The notes beneath the pieces are model-generated. The model had not been told where the DNA came from. It ran no database searches and was given only the letters and a program-made list of their open reading frames with translations. This document shows, one piece after another, positions 1 to 6,749 of a stretch of 16,809 nucleotides of DNA. The stretch lies in the NCBI GenBank assembly GCA_035506135.1, contig DATJPY010000098.1, positions 1 to 16,809 on the forward strand, read 5' to 3'. Source of the stretch: DATJPY01 sp035506135 (GTDB taxonomy: Bacteria; Myxococcota_A; UBA9160; PR03). The translations under genes were made by a program, and so were the position numbers. Each line of letters begins with the position of its first letter. Position 1 is the first letter of the stretch.

Positions 1-142
1 TGAGGCGCGACTCCGCGTCGTAGCAGGCGAGAAGGGTGCGCAGGTGGTCGCGCCACGCGCCGGGGCCGAAGTCGTCGAGGCCGGTGGCCTCGGAGGCGGC
101 CGCGAGCAGCGCCGCCTCCGAGTCGGCGAGGCCCGCGGGCAT
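1..142 (-). CDS. Probable sulfotransferase, N-terminal fragment (runs off the left edge)
   Basis: Only the first 47 codons are present. The ATG at 142-140 shares one base with the stop codon of the upstream P450 gene (a TGATG junction), so the two are very likely translationally coupled. The peptide starts MPAGLADSEAALLAAASEAT and continues with GLDDFGPGAWRDHLRTLL. From family knowledge, an Ala-rich helix followed by ATGLDDFG and a Trp/Phe-rich segment is the usual beginning of PAPS-dependent sulfotransferase-family proteins of high-GC bacteria, which move sulfate from PAPS to a hydroxyl group on lipids or other small molecules. The PAPS-binding P-loop and catalytic residues would lie outside the window, so the call rests on the N-terminal signature alone. 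It is the last visible gene of the operon KstD-like flavoprotein, SRPBCC, P450, sulfotransferase, so a P450-made hydroxyl group could be its acceptor (inference). Confidence 0.5.
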   Translation of the reverse strand, partial: MPAGLADSEAALLAAASEATGLDDFGPGAWRDHLRTLLACYDAESRL

Positions 143-1329
143 CAGGCGACCGCGCGGTAGCGCACCGGCATCGACTCCCAGCCCTGCACGAACTCGGTGC
201 GGATGCGCCGCAGCTTGCCTTCCTCGACCTCGTAGTCGGGCGCGTGGCGCAGCAGCGTCTCGAGACAGAGGCGGCCCTCGAGGTTGGCGAAGTGGCGACC
301 GATGCAGGCGTGGATGCCGTGCCCGAACGACAGGATGCGCGGCGGCCTCCGGTCGATGTCGAAGGCGTCCGGGCGCTCGAACTCGCGCGGATCGCGGTTG
401 GCCGAGGGGTACAGGAACATCACCGGCCGGCCCTTCCGCATCGTGACGCCGTGCAGCGTCACGTCGGCCCGGAGCGTCCGCATCAGGAACTGGGTGGGCA
501 TGTCGTAGCGGAGCGCCTCGTCGAAGGCACCCGGAATCAGCGCCGGATCCTTCGCGCAGCGGGCGCGCTGGTCGGCGTGCTGCCACAGCCGATGCACGGT
601 GCTCGAGAACACCTTCGGGAAGGTCTCCGAGCCCCCGATGATGAACATCGACAGGTGCGAGCTCGCCTCCTCGTCCGAGAAGCGGCGGCCGCCGACCTCG
701 ACCGCGAGGAGCGCGTCGATCACCGAGCCGTCGGCGAGCCCCGCCTTGCGGCGCGCCCGGATCAGCTCGGCGAAGTAGCCGAACATCTCGCCCATCGCGG
801 CGAGGCCGTCGGGAGTCATGCCCTCGACGCCCTCCTGGCGGGCGAAGAAGCGCCACACCAGGCGGTTCAGCATCTCGGCGTCCTCCATCGGGAAGCCGTT
901 GGCGAGGCACGCCACCTTCACCGACACCTTGGCGGCGAAGTCGTTGAAGAGGTCCCCGTCGCTGCGATCGAGGAACGGCGCGAAGGCGTCCTCGACGAAG
1001 CGCCGGATCTGCGGCTCGAGGCGCCGCACCGTGCCGGGCGTGAAGAAGCGCGCAATGCGCGAGCGGAGCTGGGTGTGCTGCGGCGGGTCCATCAGGTTGA
1101 TCATCGGCGACGGCGGCTGGACGCGGGTCAGGAGCTGCGACGAGGTCGTGCCGAGCGTCGCGGTGTAGCTCTCGGCGTCCATCGACGCCTGCCAGATGTC
1201 CTCGAAGCGCGACAGCGCGAAGGCGTCCCACTTCTCGAGGTGGTAGCAGGGGGCCTCCTCGCGCAGGCGCGCGTAGATCGGATGGGGATCCCGCATCACC
1301 ACTTCGGAGAACGGGTCATACTCGATCAT
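142..1329 (-). CDS. Cytochrome P450 (bacterial soluble class), 395 aa
   Basis: This is a heme-thiolate monooxygenase of the soluble bacterial type, which inserts one oxygen atom into a substrate with electrons from a separate ferredoxin and reductase. Visible marks are the I-helix oxygen-activation motif GGSET (232-236), the ExxR pair E271/R274 and the heme loop FGHGIHACIG (335-344) with axial ligand Cys342. The full length is normal and there is no membrane anchor. The ATG at 1329 lies inside the end of the SRPBCC gene (14-bp overlap) and is preceded by AAGGAG with a 6-base spacer. The gene ends in a one-base overlap with the sulfotransferase start. No ferredoxin or ferredoxin reductase gene is in the window, so redox partners must be encoded elsewhere. 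The CYP family and substrate cannot be told from sequence by eye. Its company with a KstD-like enzyme suggests a steroid or terpenoid (inference). Confidence 0.96.
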   Translation of the reverse strand: MIEYDPFSEVVMRDPHPIYARLREEAPCYHLEKWDAFALSRFEDIWQASMDAESYTATLGTTSSQLLTRVQPPSPMINLMDPPQHTQLRSRIARFFTPGTVRRLEPQIRRFVEDAFAPFLDRSDGDLFNDFAAKVSVKVACLANGFPMEDAEMLNRLVWRFFARQEGVEGMTPDGLAAMGEMFGYFAELIRARRKAGLADGSVIDALLAVEVGGRRFSDEEASSHLSMFIIGGSETFPKVFSSTVHRLWQHADQRARCAKDPALIPGAFDEALRYDMPTQFLMRTLRADVTLHGVTMRKGRPVMFLYPSANRDPREFERPDAFDIDRRPPRILSFGHGIHACIGRHFANLEGRLCLETLLRHAPDYEVEEGKLRRIRTEFVQGWESMPVRYRAVA

Positions 1330-1909
1330 GTGTCGCTCCTTCGCTGGCCTCGAGGTGCGCGAGGATCCGGTTGGAGAGGTCCTCGGCGGCGGGACGCAGC
1401 ATCGGCTGGATCATCGCGTTGATCATCGGCGCCATCGGGCCGCCGGGATCGAGCCGCAGCCGGAACGCGAGGCGGGTCGCCGGCGCGCCCGCGGCGGGCG
1501 GTGCCGCGCGGTCGATCGGACCGCCGGCGCGCCCGAGCAGCCAGCGCCAGAACGCCTCGAGCCAGGCCGCGAGGCCGCGGCGGGGCGGGGGCGCCGGCTC
1601 AGGCGCCGCGGCCGCCTCGCCGGACTCGATGCGGAAGCCGCCCTCGCCCTGCATCGGCTCGTTCACGCCGGTGAGCTGGAACGCCACCCGGCTCGGCCCG
1701 TTCCACTCGGTGATGTGTACCTTGAAGGTGAGCGTGCGCGCCATCACCCCGAGGTCGCCCTTCAGCGTCCACGTCGAATCGGTGGCGCTCTGCTTCTCGT
1801 GGCGCTGGTAGCCGGTCACGAAGCGCGCCCAGTTGTCCATGTCCTCGACGAAGCGCCAGACGGCATCCGCCGGGAGCCGCGTCGTCGTCGAGTACTCGGC
1901 CTCGGCCAC
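1316..1909 (-). CDS. SRPBCC / CoxG-like protein with a Pro-rich, Trp-rich insert, 197 aa
   Basis: This is a START/Bet v1-like (SRPBCC) fold protein of the CoxG type, whose members bind hydrophobic ligands in a helix-grip cavity. The N-terminal half (EAEYSTTTRLPADAVWRFVE, then DMDNWARFVTGYQ) and the C-terminal half (LRLDPGGPMAPMINAMIQPM, LRPAAEDLSNRIL) match the usual start and end of the family. Between them, residues about 97-144 form an insert that I do not expect in the family: Ala/Pro-rich linkers (APEPAPPP; AAPPAAGAPA) flank a hydrophobic, Trp-rich helix, GLAAWLEAFWRWLLGRAGG. I chose the GTG at 1909: it is 8 bases after the stop of the upstream flavoprotein gene, follows a GAG-rich stretch, and starts the conserved fold directly. 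It overlaps the downstream P450 gene by 14 bp. It may hold or deliver a hydrophobic intermediate between the flavoprotein and the P450, possibly at the membrane (inference). Confidence 0.88.
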   Translation of the reverse strand: MAEAEYSTTTRLPADAVWRFVEDMDNWARFVTGYQRHEKQSATDSTWTLKGDLGVMARTLTFKVHITEWNGPSRVAFQLTGVNEPMQGEGGFRIESGEAAAAPEPAPPPRRGLAAWLEAFWRWLLGRAGGPIDRAAPPAAGAPATRLAFRLRLDPGGPMAPMINAMIQPMLRPAAEDLSNRILAHLEASEGATHDRV

Positions 1910-1917
1910 GGGCGCTC

Positions 1918-3579
1918 TCAGCGGCTGCCGGCGGCGTGGCGGCCCGCGATCCAGCCCCAGGTGATCGCGCGCATGTTCGACGTCCCGCTCTGGTAGCCGC
2001 CGCCCATGTCGAGCAGCGCAGCCGAGTTGCCGACCGCGTACAGCCCGGGGATCGGCCGGCCTCGAACGTGCATCACCTGCGCCGACTCGTTCGTCCGCAG
2101 GCCGTGCGAGTTGATGCCGACCGACACGGGAACGAGTCGGATGCCGTAGTACGGCGGCTTCTCGACCGGACCGAGACACGGGTTCGGGTAGCTCTGGTCG
2201 CCGGTGAGGCGCACCGACCAGGGGCGCGAGCCCTTGCGGAAGTCGGGGTCCTGCCCCTTGCGCGCGAACTCGTTGAAGCGCGCGAGCGTGCGCTCGAGCC
2301 CGTCGGCGTCGATGCCGAGCTGCCGAGCCAGCTCCCGCGGCGTCTCGGCCTGCGCGACCAGCTCGGGCGGCAGCGGCTGGCCGGGCATGAACGAGCCGAG
2401 CGGATAGCGGTCGCGATAGCCCTGGTCGAAGATCAGGAAGGGCGGCAGGTTCGGCATCGTCTGCCGTTGCCCGTCCCACAGCCGCAGCCGCGGCTGGTAG
2501 TCCTTGTAGAACGACTCGTCGCAGAAGCGCTCGCCGGCGCGATTCACCCAGAGCGCGTGGGGGCAGCCGCACTCCCACGAGGAGCGGTAGAGCGGCTGTC
2601 CGTCGCTCTCCTCGCCCGGGATGCGGTAGCCGTAGAACATCGCGAGATCGGTGGGCGGCACCGCCGCGAGGGCCGCGCCGACCTCGCCGGCCATCACCAG
2701 ATGATCGCCGTGCAGATAGGGCGGACACGCCGAGTTCCAGTCGGGCATCGCCTCGAACTGGCGCGCCAGCTCGCGGTTGTGGTCGTAGCCGCCGACGCCG
2801 AGGACCACCCCGCGCCGGGAGCGGACGCGGAACTCGCGCCCCTCGCGCTCGGCGACCACGCCGATCACCGCGCCGGCGTCGGACACCAGCGCGCGGGCGG
2901 GCGCGCCGACGAAGGCGGGAATGCCGCGGTCCACCATGGCGGCCTTCACGAACCAGCCCATCAGGCCGGGACCGAAGCTGCGCTGGTCGTCGGCGAGGCG
3001 CTGGCCGATGAGCTGGTAGTCCCACGTCGTCACGCAGGCGAGGCCCCCCCAGGCGTACATCTCGCGGTGGAGGGCGCCGGGCGGCACGTGCGGCGTCATC
3101 GGGTAGGTGCGGGTCTGCCACTCGCCGAGCGTCTTGCCGTCGAAGAGATCGACCGACAGGTAGCGCCCGCCCGCGTGCGAGCCGGGCGCGTCCGGGTAGT
3201 AGTAGTCGGGCAGGCCCTCGACGGCGATCCAGCGGACCCCGGCCTCCTTGCCCATGTACTCGATGGCGGGCTTCATGTTCTCGAGCAGCGCGGCCTGGAG
3301 CTTCGGATCGGCGAAGCCGGCCGAGAGGAACTCGAAGTAGCGCCGCCCGGCCTCGTCCGAGTCCTCGATGCCGAGCTCGCGCATCGGCCGGTTGTTGGGG
3401 ACGAAGACCTCGCCGCCGCCGAAGCCCGAGACGCCGCCGAGGCGCGGCGCCTTCTCGAGCACCGCGACGCGCAGCCCGCGGTCGTGCGCGGCGATCGCGG
3501 CCGAGATCGCGCCGAGGCCGGACCCCACGGCGACGAGGTCGACCTCGAGGTCCCAGGGCTTCGAAGCGGTTTCAGCCAT
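1918..3579 (-). CDS. KstD-like FAD-dependent dehydrogenase, 553 aa
   Basis: This is a flavoprotein of the fumarate reductase / 3-ketosteroid dehydrogenase superfamily (FAD_binding_2). The N-terminal dinucleotide fold has GSGLGA (19-24), followed by Glu42, which should bind the ribose of FAD. GGEVFVPNN (55-63) matches the KstD GG-V-hydrophobic-PNN element. The C-terminal part, PNPCLGPVEKPPYYGIRLVP then RTNESAQV and PIPGLYAVGNSAALLDMGGG, follows the KstD / 3-ketosteroid delta4-(5alpha)-dehydrogenase pattern. KstD enzymes remove hydrogens from steroid ring A to give an enone. Tyr529 in GGGYQSG sits where KstD has a catalytic Tyr, but the following Gly is three residues on rather than the four I recall for KstD1, so the substrate may not be a standard 3-ketosteroid. 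The ATG at 3579 has GGAG 8 bases upstream. It is first in a four-gene minus-strand operon, reading away from the TetR gene. A fumarate reductase-like or unrelated enoate role cannot be excluded. Confidence 0.85.
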   Translation of the reverse strand: MAETASKPWDLEVDLVAVGSGLGAISAAIAAHDRGLRVAVLEKAPRLGGVSGFGGGEVFVPNNRPMRELGIEDSDEAGRRYFEFLSAGFADPKLQAALLENMKPAIEYMGKEAGVRWIAVEGLPDYYYPDAPGSHAGGRYLSVDLFDGKTLGEWQTRTYPMTPHVPPGALHREMYAWGGLACVTTWDYQLIGQRLADDQRSFGPGLMGWFVKAAMVDRGIPAFVGAPARALVSDAGAVIGVVAEREGREFRVRSRRGVVLGVGGYDHNRELARQFEAMPDWNSACPPYLHGDHLVMAGEVGAALAAVPPTDLAMFYGYRIPGEESDGQPLYRSSWECGCPHALWVNRAGERFCDESFYKDYQPRLRLWDGQRQTMPNLPPFLIFDQGYRDRYPLGSFMPGQPLPPELVAQAETPRELARQLGIDADGLERTLARFNEFARKGQDPDFRKGSRPWSVRLTGDQSYPNPCLGPVEKPPYYGIRLVPVSVGINSHGLRTNESAQVMHVRGRPIPGLYAVGNSAALLDMGGGYQSGTSNMRAITWGWIAGRHAAGSR

Positions 3580-3707
3580 CGCCGCGCTCCCGTCGCGAGA
3601 CGATCCGTCGAGGAGATCGACGCGAGAAGGACGGATCGAGATGACGGACCGACAGGAGGGTACGCAACCCCCGGGTCATGATTGAGAACGAGACGTATAG
3701 TATCGTA
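3580..3707. promoter_or_regulatory. Divergent promoter region between the KstD-like operon and the TetR gene
   Basis: This 128-bp gap separates two divergent start codons. Its right end is strikingly AT-rich for this window and holds the 19-bp dyad listed separately. It also contains a 9-bp inverted repeat, CGATCCGTC (3601-3609) and GACGGATCG (3630-3638), with a 20-base spacer; this could be a second protein site or a hairpin in the leader of the minus-strand operon. AGGAGGG at 3654-3660 looks like a ribosome binding site, but it is 17 bases from the nearest ATG (3678), which is too far. I see no further gene here. Confidence 0.7.
3688..3706. promoter_or_regulatory. Probable TetR operator, copy 1 (19-bp dyad)
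   Basis: ACGAGACGTATAGTATCGT has inverted arms ACGAGAC and GTATCGT around a 5-base centre; six of seven arm positions pair. The dyad ends one base before the ATG at 3708 of the TetR gene. TATAGT at 3696-3701, inside the dyad, matches 5 of 6 bases of a -10 box and would place transcription start at about 3708. On the other strand, TACGAT (3707-3702) could serve the KstD-like operon. The same dyad recurs at 8337-8355. A TetR-type repressor bound here would block both divergent promoters (inference). Confidence 0.72.
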
Positions 3708-4352
3708 ATGCGCGAACCGACCCAAGGGATTCCGGTGGAGAGGATTGCGGCGAAGCGAAAGCCGGGCGGCTCGGGCGCCGGACGGCCGCGCAGCGAAGAG
3801 GCGCATCAGGGCATCCTCGACGCCACCCTCGAGCTGCTGGCCGAGGTCGGCTTCTCGGCGCTCACCGTCGAGGGCGTCGCCGCGCGCGCCCACGTCGGCA
3901 AGGCGACGATCTACCGGCGCTGGCCCTCCAAGCTGCCGCTGGTGGTCGAGGCGTTCGGCCAGCTCCCGGCGCTCGAGGAGGCCGACACCGGCGACCTGGT
4001 GAGCGACCTCAAGATCATGCTGCGGAGCTACCTCCAGCTCTTCAACCAGACGCCGCTCGCCGGCGTGTTCCCCAGCCTGGTGGGCGAGCGGAGCCACAAC
4101 CCCGAGCTGACCGAGCTGCTCGATCCCGTGCTGCGACACCGCCGGCGGCCGCTCGTCGCCGCCCTCGAGCGCGCGCAGAAGCGCGGCGAGCTGCCGACCG
4201 ACCTCGACCTCGACCTCGCCGCCGACCTGATCGTCGGCCCGATCTCGGTTCGGCTCTTCTTCACCGGCCGCAAGATCCACCCGAAGCTCGTCGATCCGCT
4301 GGTCGAGATGGCGCTCGGCGGGATCCGCAGGCCGCGGAGCGAGGCGCGCTGA
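3708..4352 (+). CDS. TetR/AcrR-family transcriptional regulator, 214 aa
   Basis: This is a ligand-responsive dimeric repressor. After a basic N-terminal tail (AAKRKPGG, GAGRPRSEEAHQ) comes the TetR DNA-binding domain: a first helix (ILDATLELLAEVGFSAL) and the helix-turn-helix TVEGVAARAHVGKATIYRRW at about residues 53-72. The rest is an all-helical ligand-binding and dimer domain of the common AcrR type; it does not resemble KstR or KstR2 to my eye. The start is uncertain. ATG 3678 would put the operator dyad inside the gene and has no ribosome site. ATG 3708, used here, falls about 7 bases after a -10-like TATAGT, as in a leaderless mRNA. GTG 3735 has AAGGGA just upstream and would give 205 aa. 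The gene is divergent from the KstD-like operon, beside one copy of a dyad that also controls the fadD3/fadE30 gap, so it probably regulates both and itself. Its stop is 3 bp from that of the convergent monooxygenase. Confidence 0.92.
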   Translation: MREPTQGIPVERIAAKRKPGGSGAGRPRSEEAHQGILDATLELLAEVGFSALTVEGVAARAHVGKATIYRRWPSKLPLVVEAFGQLPALEEADTGDLVSDLKIMLRSYLQLFNQTPLAGVFPSLVGERSHNPELTELLDPVLRHRRRPLVAALERAQKRGELPTDLDLDLAADLIVGPISVRLFFTGRKIHPKLVDPLVEMALGGIRRPRSEAR

Positions 4353-4355
4353 GCC

Positions 4356-5594
4356 TCACACCGCCAGGCGCACCTCGCGAGCGCCGAACAGGAAGCGCCG
4401 CACCACGAGCGCGCGCCGGCCGCGCGCCAGCTCGGAGCCGAGCAGCAGCGGGACCAGCCGCAGGAAGAGCCGCGTCCACCACACGTCGCGGAAGAGCACG
4501 CGGGGCGGCAGCGCCTGGAGCCGCTGGATCTCGCGCACCTCGGGCGCGCGCTCGTCCTGCACGGCGCGAGCGGCGGCGTCGAGCGCGGCGGCACCACCCC
4601 CCTCGAGCAACACCGGAACGAGTCGGTTGGCCGCGACCAGCGCGTCGCGGAGCGCGATGTTGAGGCCCTGCGCGCCGACCGGCGACATGGTGTGCGCCGC
4701 GTCGCCGATCACCAGCACGCCCGGGCGGGTCCAGGCGAGCGCGCGGTCCGACACCGTCGAGAGCAGGAAGGGATGCACGGCGTCGTGGGCATGGCGCCGC
4801 AGGTGCTCCGCCAGGTCCGGCGACACGTGCTTCGCCATCTCCTCCAGGCAGGCAGACATCCCGCGATCGCGGAGCGCGCCGAAGGCGCCCTTGCGGATGA
4901 TCCAGGCAATCTGCATGAGCCCGCCGTACACCGGCGCGGCGAGCAGGAGGTGGCCGCCACCCAGATAGCCGCGGAAGCTGCGGTCGCGCGCCGCGAAGTC
5001 GGGGAGCGGCAGCTTGCACCAGACCACGTCCATCGGGACGGGGTCCTGCGCTTCGGGGAGTTCGGCGCGGCGCCGCACCACGGAGCCCCGCCCGTCGCAG
5101 CCGACCACGAGGTCGGCGCGCAGCTCGCTCTCCCCGGCGGCGGAGAGCACCCGCACGCCCGCGCAGCGGCCGCCGTCCTCGAGCAGCGCGCGCACCGTGG
5201 CGCCGCGCTCGAGCCGGAAGCCCGGGAAGGCGGCCGACTTCCCGACCAGCATCTCGAGGAGCGCCGGCTGCGACACCCAGCGCGGCGCGAAGCGCCCGAA
5301 GGATTCGGGCGCGAACTGCATGTGCAGGCGCCGCTCGCGGTTCACGTAGACCTCGAGCGCCTCGAGCTTCACGTGGTCGATGCGCTCGAACGCGTCCCAC
5401 AGGCCCATCTGGTCGATCGCGTCGAGCCCGCCCGGCAGCAGCACCTCGCCGCGGAACTCGCGGGCGAAGTCGGTGTGGCGCTCGAGCAGCGTCACCTCGA
5501 CGCCGCGCCGCGCGAGCAGGTACGCGAGCGCCGCGCCGGCCGGCCCGGCGCCGACCACGATCACCCGCGCGCCGCCCGCGCCCGGCGGGCTCAC
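4356..5594 (-). CDS. FAD-dependent monooxygenase, UbiH/PHBH type, 412 aa
   Basis: This is a class A flavin monooxygenase, which uses NAD(P)H and oxygen to hydroxylate or epoxidise aromatic or olefinic substrates. Visible marks are the FAD Rossmann motif VGAGPAG (14-20) with E38 at the end of the second strand, the DG motif VVGCDGRG (163-170), and the C-terminal FAD motif VIGDAAHTMSPVGAQGLN (295-312). The C-terminus (about 362-412) is basic and Leu-rich, ending in ALVVRRFLFGAREVRLAV, and may rest on the membrane. I chose the GTG at 5594: it overlaps the stop of the DUF1214 gene in a GTGA junction and begins just before the FAD fold; the longer open frame upstream lies inside the DUF1214 gene. 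It is last in the operon fadD3-like, DUF1214, monooxygenase. Geranylgeranyl reductase-like or other relatives are possible; the substrate is unknown. Confidence 0.92.
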   Translation of the reverse strand: MSPPGAGGARVIVVGAGPAGAALAYLLARRGVEVTLLERHTDFAREFRGEVLLPGGLDAIDQMGLWDAFERIDHVKLEALEVYVNRERRLHMQFAPESFGRFAPRWVSQPALLEMLVGKSAAFPGFRLERGATVRALLEDGGRCAGVRVLSAAGESELRADLVVGCDGRGSVVRRRAELPEAQDPVPMDVVWCKLPLPDFAARDRSFRGYLGGGHLLLAAPVYGGLMQIAWIIRKGAFGALRDRGMSACLEEMAKHVSPDLAEHLRRHAHDAVHPFLLSTVSDRALAWTRPGVLVIGDAAHTMSPVGAQGLNIALRDALVAANRLVPVLLEGGGAAALDAAARAVQDERAPEVREIQRLQALPPRVLFRDVWWTRLFLRLVPLLLGSELARGRRALVVRRFLFGAREVRLAV

Positions 5595-6724
5595 GGCGCC
5601 GTCGCCAGCTCGTCGAGCCGAACCACGCGCGACCGGATCTCCTCGGGCGGCGACTCCGGCAGCAGGATGCGCCAGAACACCGTCCCGAGCCGATGCCCCT
5701 CGGTGTCGAGCCAGTCGGGAACACCGGGATCGCGGTGCGCGATCACCACGCGGAACGAGCCGTCGGGCGCGAGCGACATCTGGCGGCGGTTCAGCGACGT
5801 GCGGTGGAAGCGGTACTCGAGCGTCTGCATGTGCATGTTCCACAGCATCACGTTGGCGAAGCGGCAGGGCGGGAGCCGCCCCTCCATCACGAGCGCCTCG
5901 TCGGGCTGGAGCAGGTACGGAGCCATCGCGTAGTGGATGTCGACGGCGCCGAGCGTCGCGGTCCCCGCGGCCCGGAAGCTCGAGGGCCGCGGCAGCACGT
6001 TGGGCGTGCGCGACACGAAGGGATAGGCGGGCGCCTCCGCGGGCGCCGGCATCCCGAGCGTGTTGGCGCGCAGGTACGCGGCGAGAGCGCGCAGACGGGC
6101 GGCCAGCGCTGCGTCGTCGAGCGGCGGCGGAGCGGTGGGCGGATCGATGGGCTCGATGCGCAGTGCAATCGACACGTCCGGGTCGGCCGCGACGCTCTCC
6201 GCGCGCTCGAAGTAGTGGCGCGTCACGAGCGACGTCGCGTCGGGCTCGAGCCGGAGCCAGTTGCCCACGGCGGGCTCCGGTGAGAGGACGATCTCGTAGC
6301 GCCCGTCGGCACCGATCGCGAGGTCGCGGTCGCTCACGTCTGCCACGACCCGCTCCATGCTGCCGCCGGCCGCGTCGCGGCCGTGCACGGTGAACGAGGT
6401 GTAGGCGGCACCGCCGATCGCGCCGCGGATGCGGTAGGAGCGGTCGCCGCGCACGCGGGTCCAGAAATAGATCGCGTCCGGGTTGTCGCCGAGCACCTTG
6501 CGCTGCGGGGACACGACGCGCGTGAACATCGGCCGATCGGGGTCGCCTTCGAGGTGATGCTCGCAGCCGGCCGCGAGCAGGTGCAGCAGGTAGCGGAAGC
6601 CCTCCGCCGCGGTCCCCTCCTCGATGACCCCGCGCTGCGGCGTGAAGTGCGTGTCGCCGATCTCGCGCAGCAGATCGAGCAGCTCGTGGAAGGCGCGCTG
6701 CGACGCGGGGGCGAGCCCGCTCAT
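5591..6724 (-). CDS. DUF1214-type protein with two similar halves, 377 aa
   Basis: The function is unknown. The protein has the look of DUF1214/DUF1254-related proteins, beta-rich domains with an aromatic core. The second half, RFANVMLWNMHMQTLEYRFH then MSLAPDGSFRVVIAHRDPGV, PDWLDTEGHRLGTVFWRIL, carries the DUF1214 pattern. The first half repeats it: AAYTSFTV (about 107-114), then GADGRYEIVLSPEPAVGNWL and RLEPDATSLVTRHYF (138-172). The unit DGxxxhhhxxxxPxxxxWLxxxxxxxxTxxxR/F therefore occurs twice, which points to an internal duplication. No signal peptide or membrane segment is evident. The ATG at 6724 is preceded closely by GGGAAGG. It lies 25 bp after the fadD3-like gene and overlaps the monooxygenase by 4 bp, so the three are probably made together. 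A role with the CoA ligase and monooxygenase on one substrate is inferred from context only. Confidence 0.8.
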   Translation of the reverse strand: MSGLAPASQRAFHELLDLLREIGDTHFTPQRGVIEEGTAAEGFRYLLHLLAAGCEHHLEGDPDRPMFTRVVSPQRKVLGDNPDAIYFWTRVRGDRSYRIRGAIGGAAYTSFTVHGRDAAGGSMERVVADVSDRDLAIGADGRYEIVLSPEPAVGNWLRLEPDATSLVTRHYFERAESVAADPDVSIALRIEPIDPPTAPPPLDDAALAARLRALAAYLRANTLGMPAPAEAPAYPFVSRTPNVLPRPSSFRAAGTATLGAVDIHYAMAPYLLQPDEALVMEGRLPPCRFANVMLWNMHMQTLEYRFHRTSLNRRQMSLAPDGSFRVVIAHRDPGVPDWLDTEGHRLGTVFWRILLPESPPEEIRSRVVRLDELATAP

Positions 6725-6749
6725 CGCCTTCCCGCGCCGGGCCGGGCGC

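Noticed and set aside
1910..3121. N-terminal extension of the SRPBCC gene through the flavoprotein gene
   Set aside because: The upstream 404 codons are an Arg-rich shadow of the flavoprotein. The conserved fold begins at the GTG at 1909.
1936..3681. Long plus-strand open frame (581 codons) opposite the KstD-like gene
   Set aside because: It is a shadow of the flavoprotein gene; its product is Arg/Ala/Val/His-rich without a recognisable domain. The same reasoning applies to the open frames at 244-1422, 4692-5933, 6624-8357 and 7754-9553.
3641..3685. 14-codon open frame upstream of tetR (MTDRQEGTQPPGHD)
   Set aside because: It has only a weak ribosome site and no sign of conservation or stalling motif, so it is not reported as a leader peptide.
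5595..5843. N-terminal extension of the flavin monooxygenase to an ATG at 5843
   Set aside because: The extra 83 residues are low-complexity, overlap the DUF1214 gene out of frame, and precede the FAD fold. The GTG at 5594 in a GTGA overlap is a better start.
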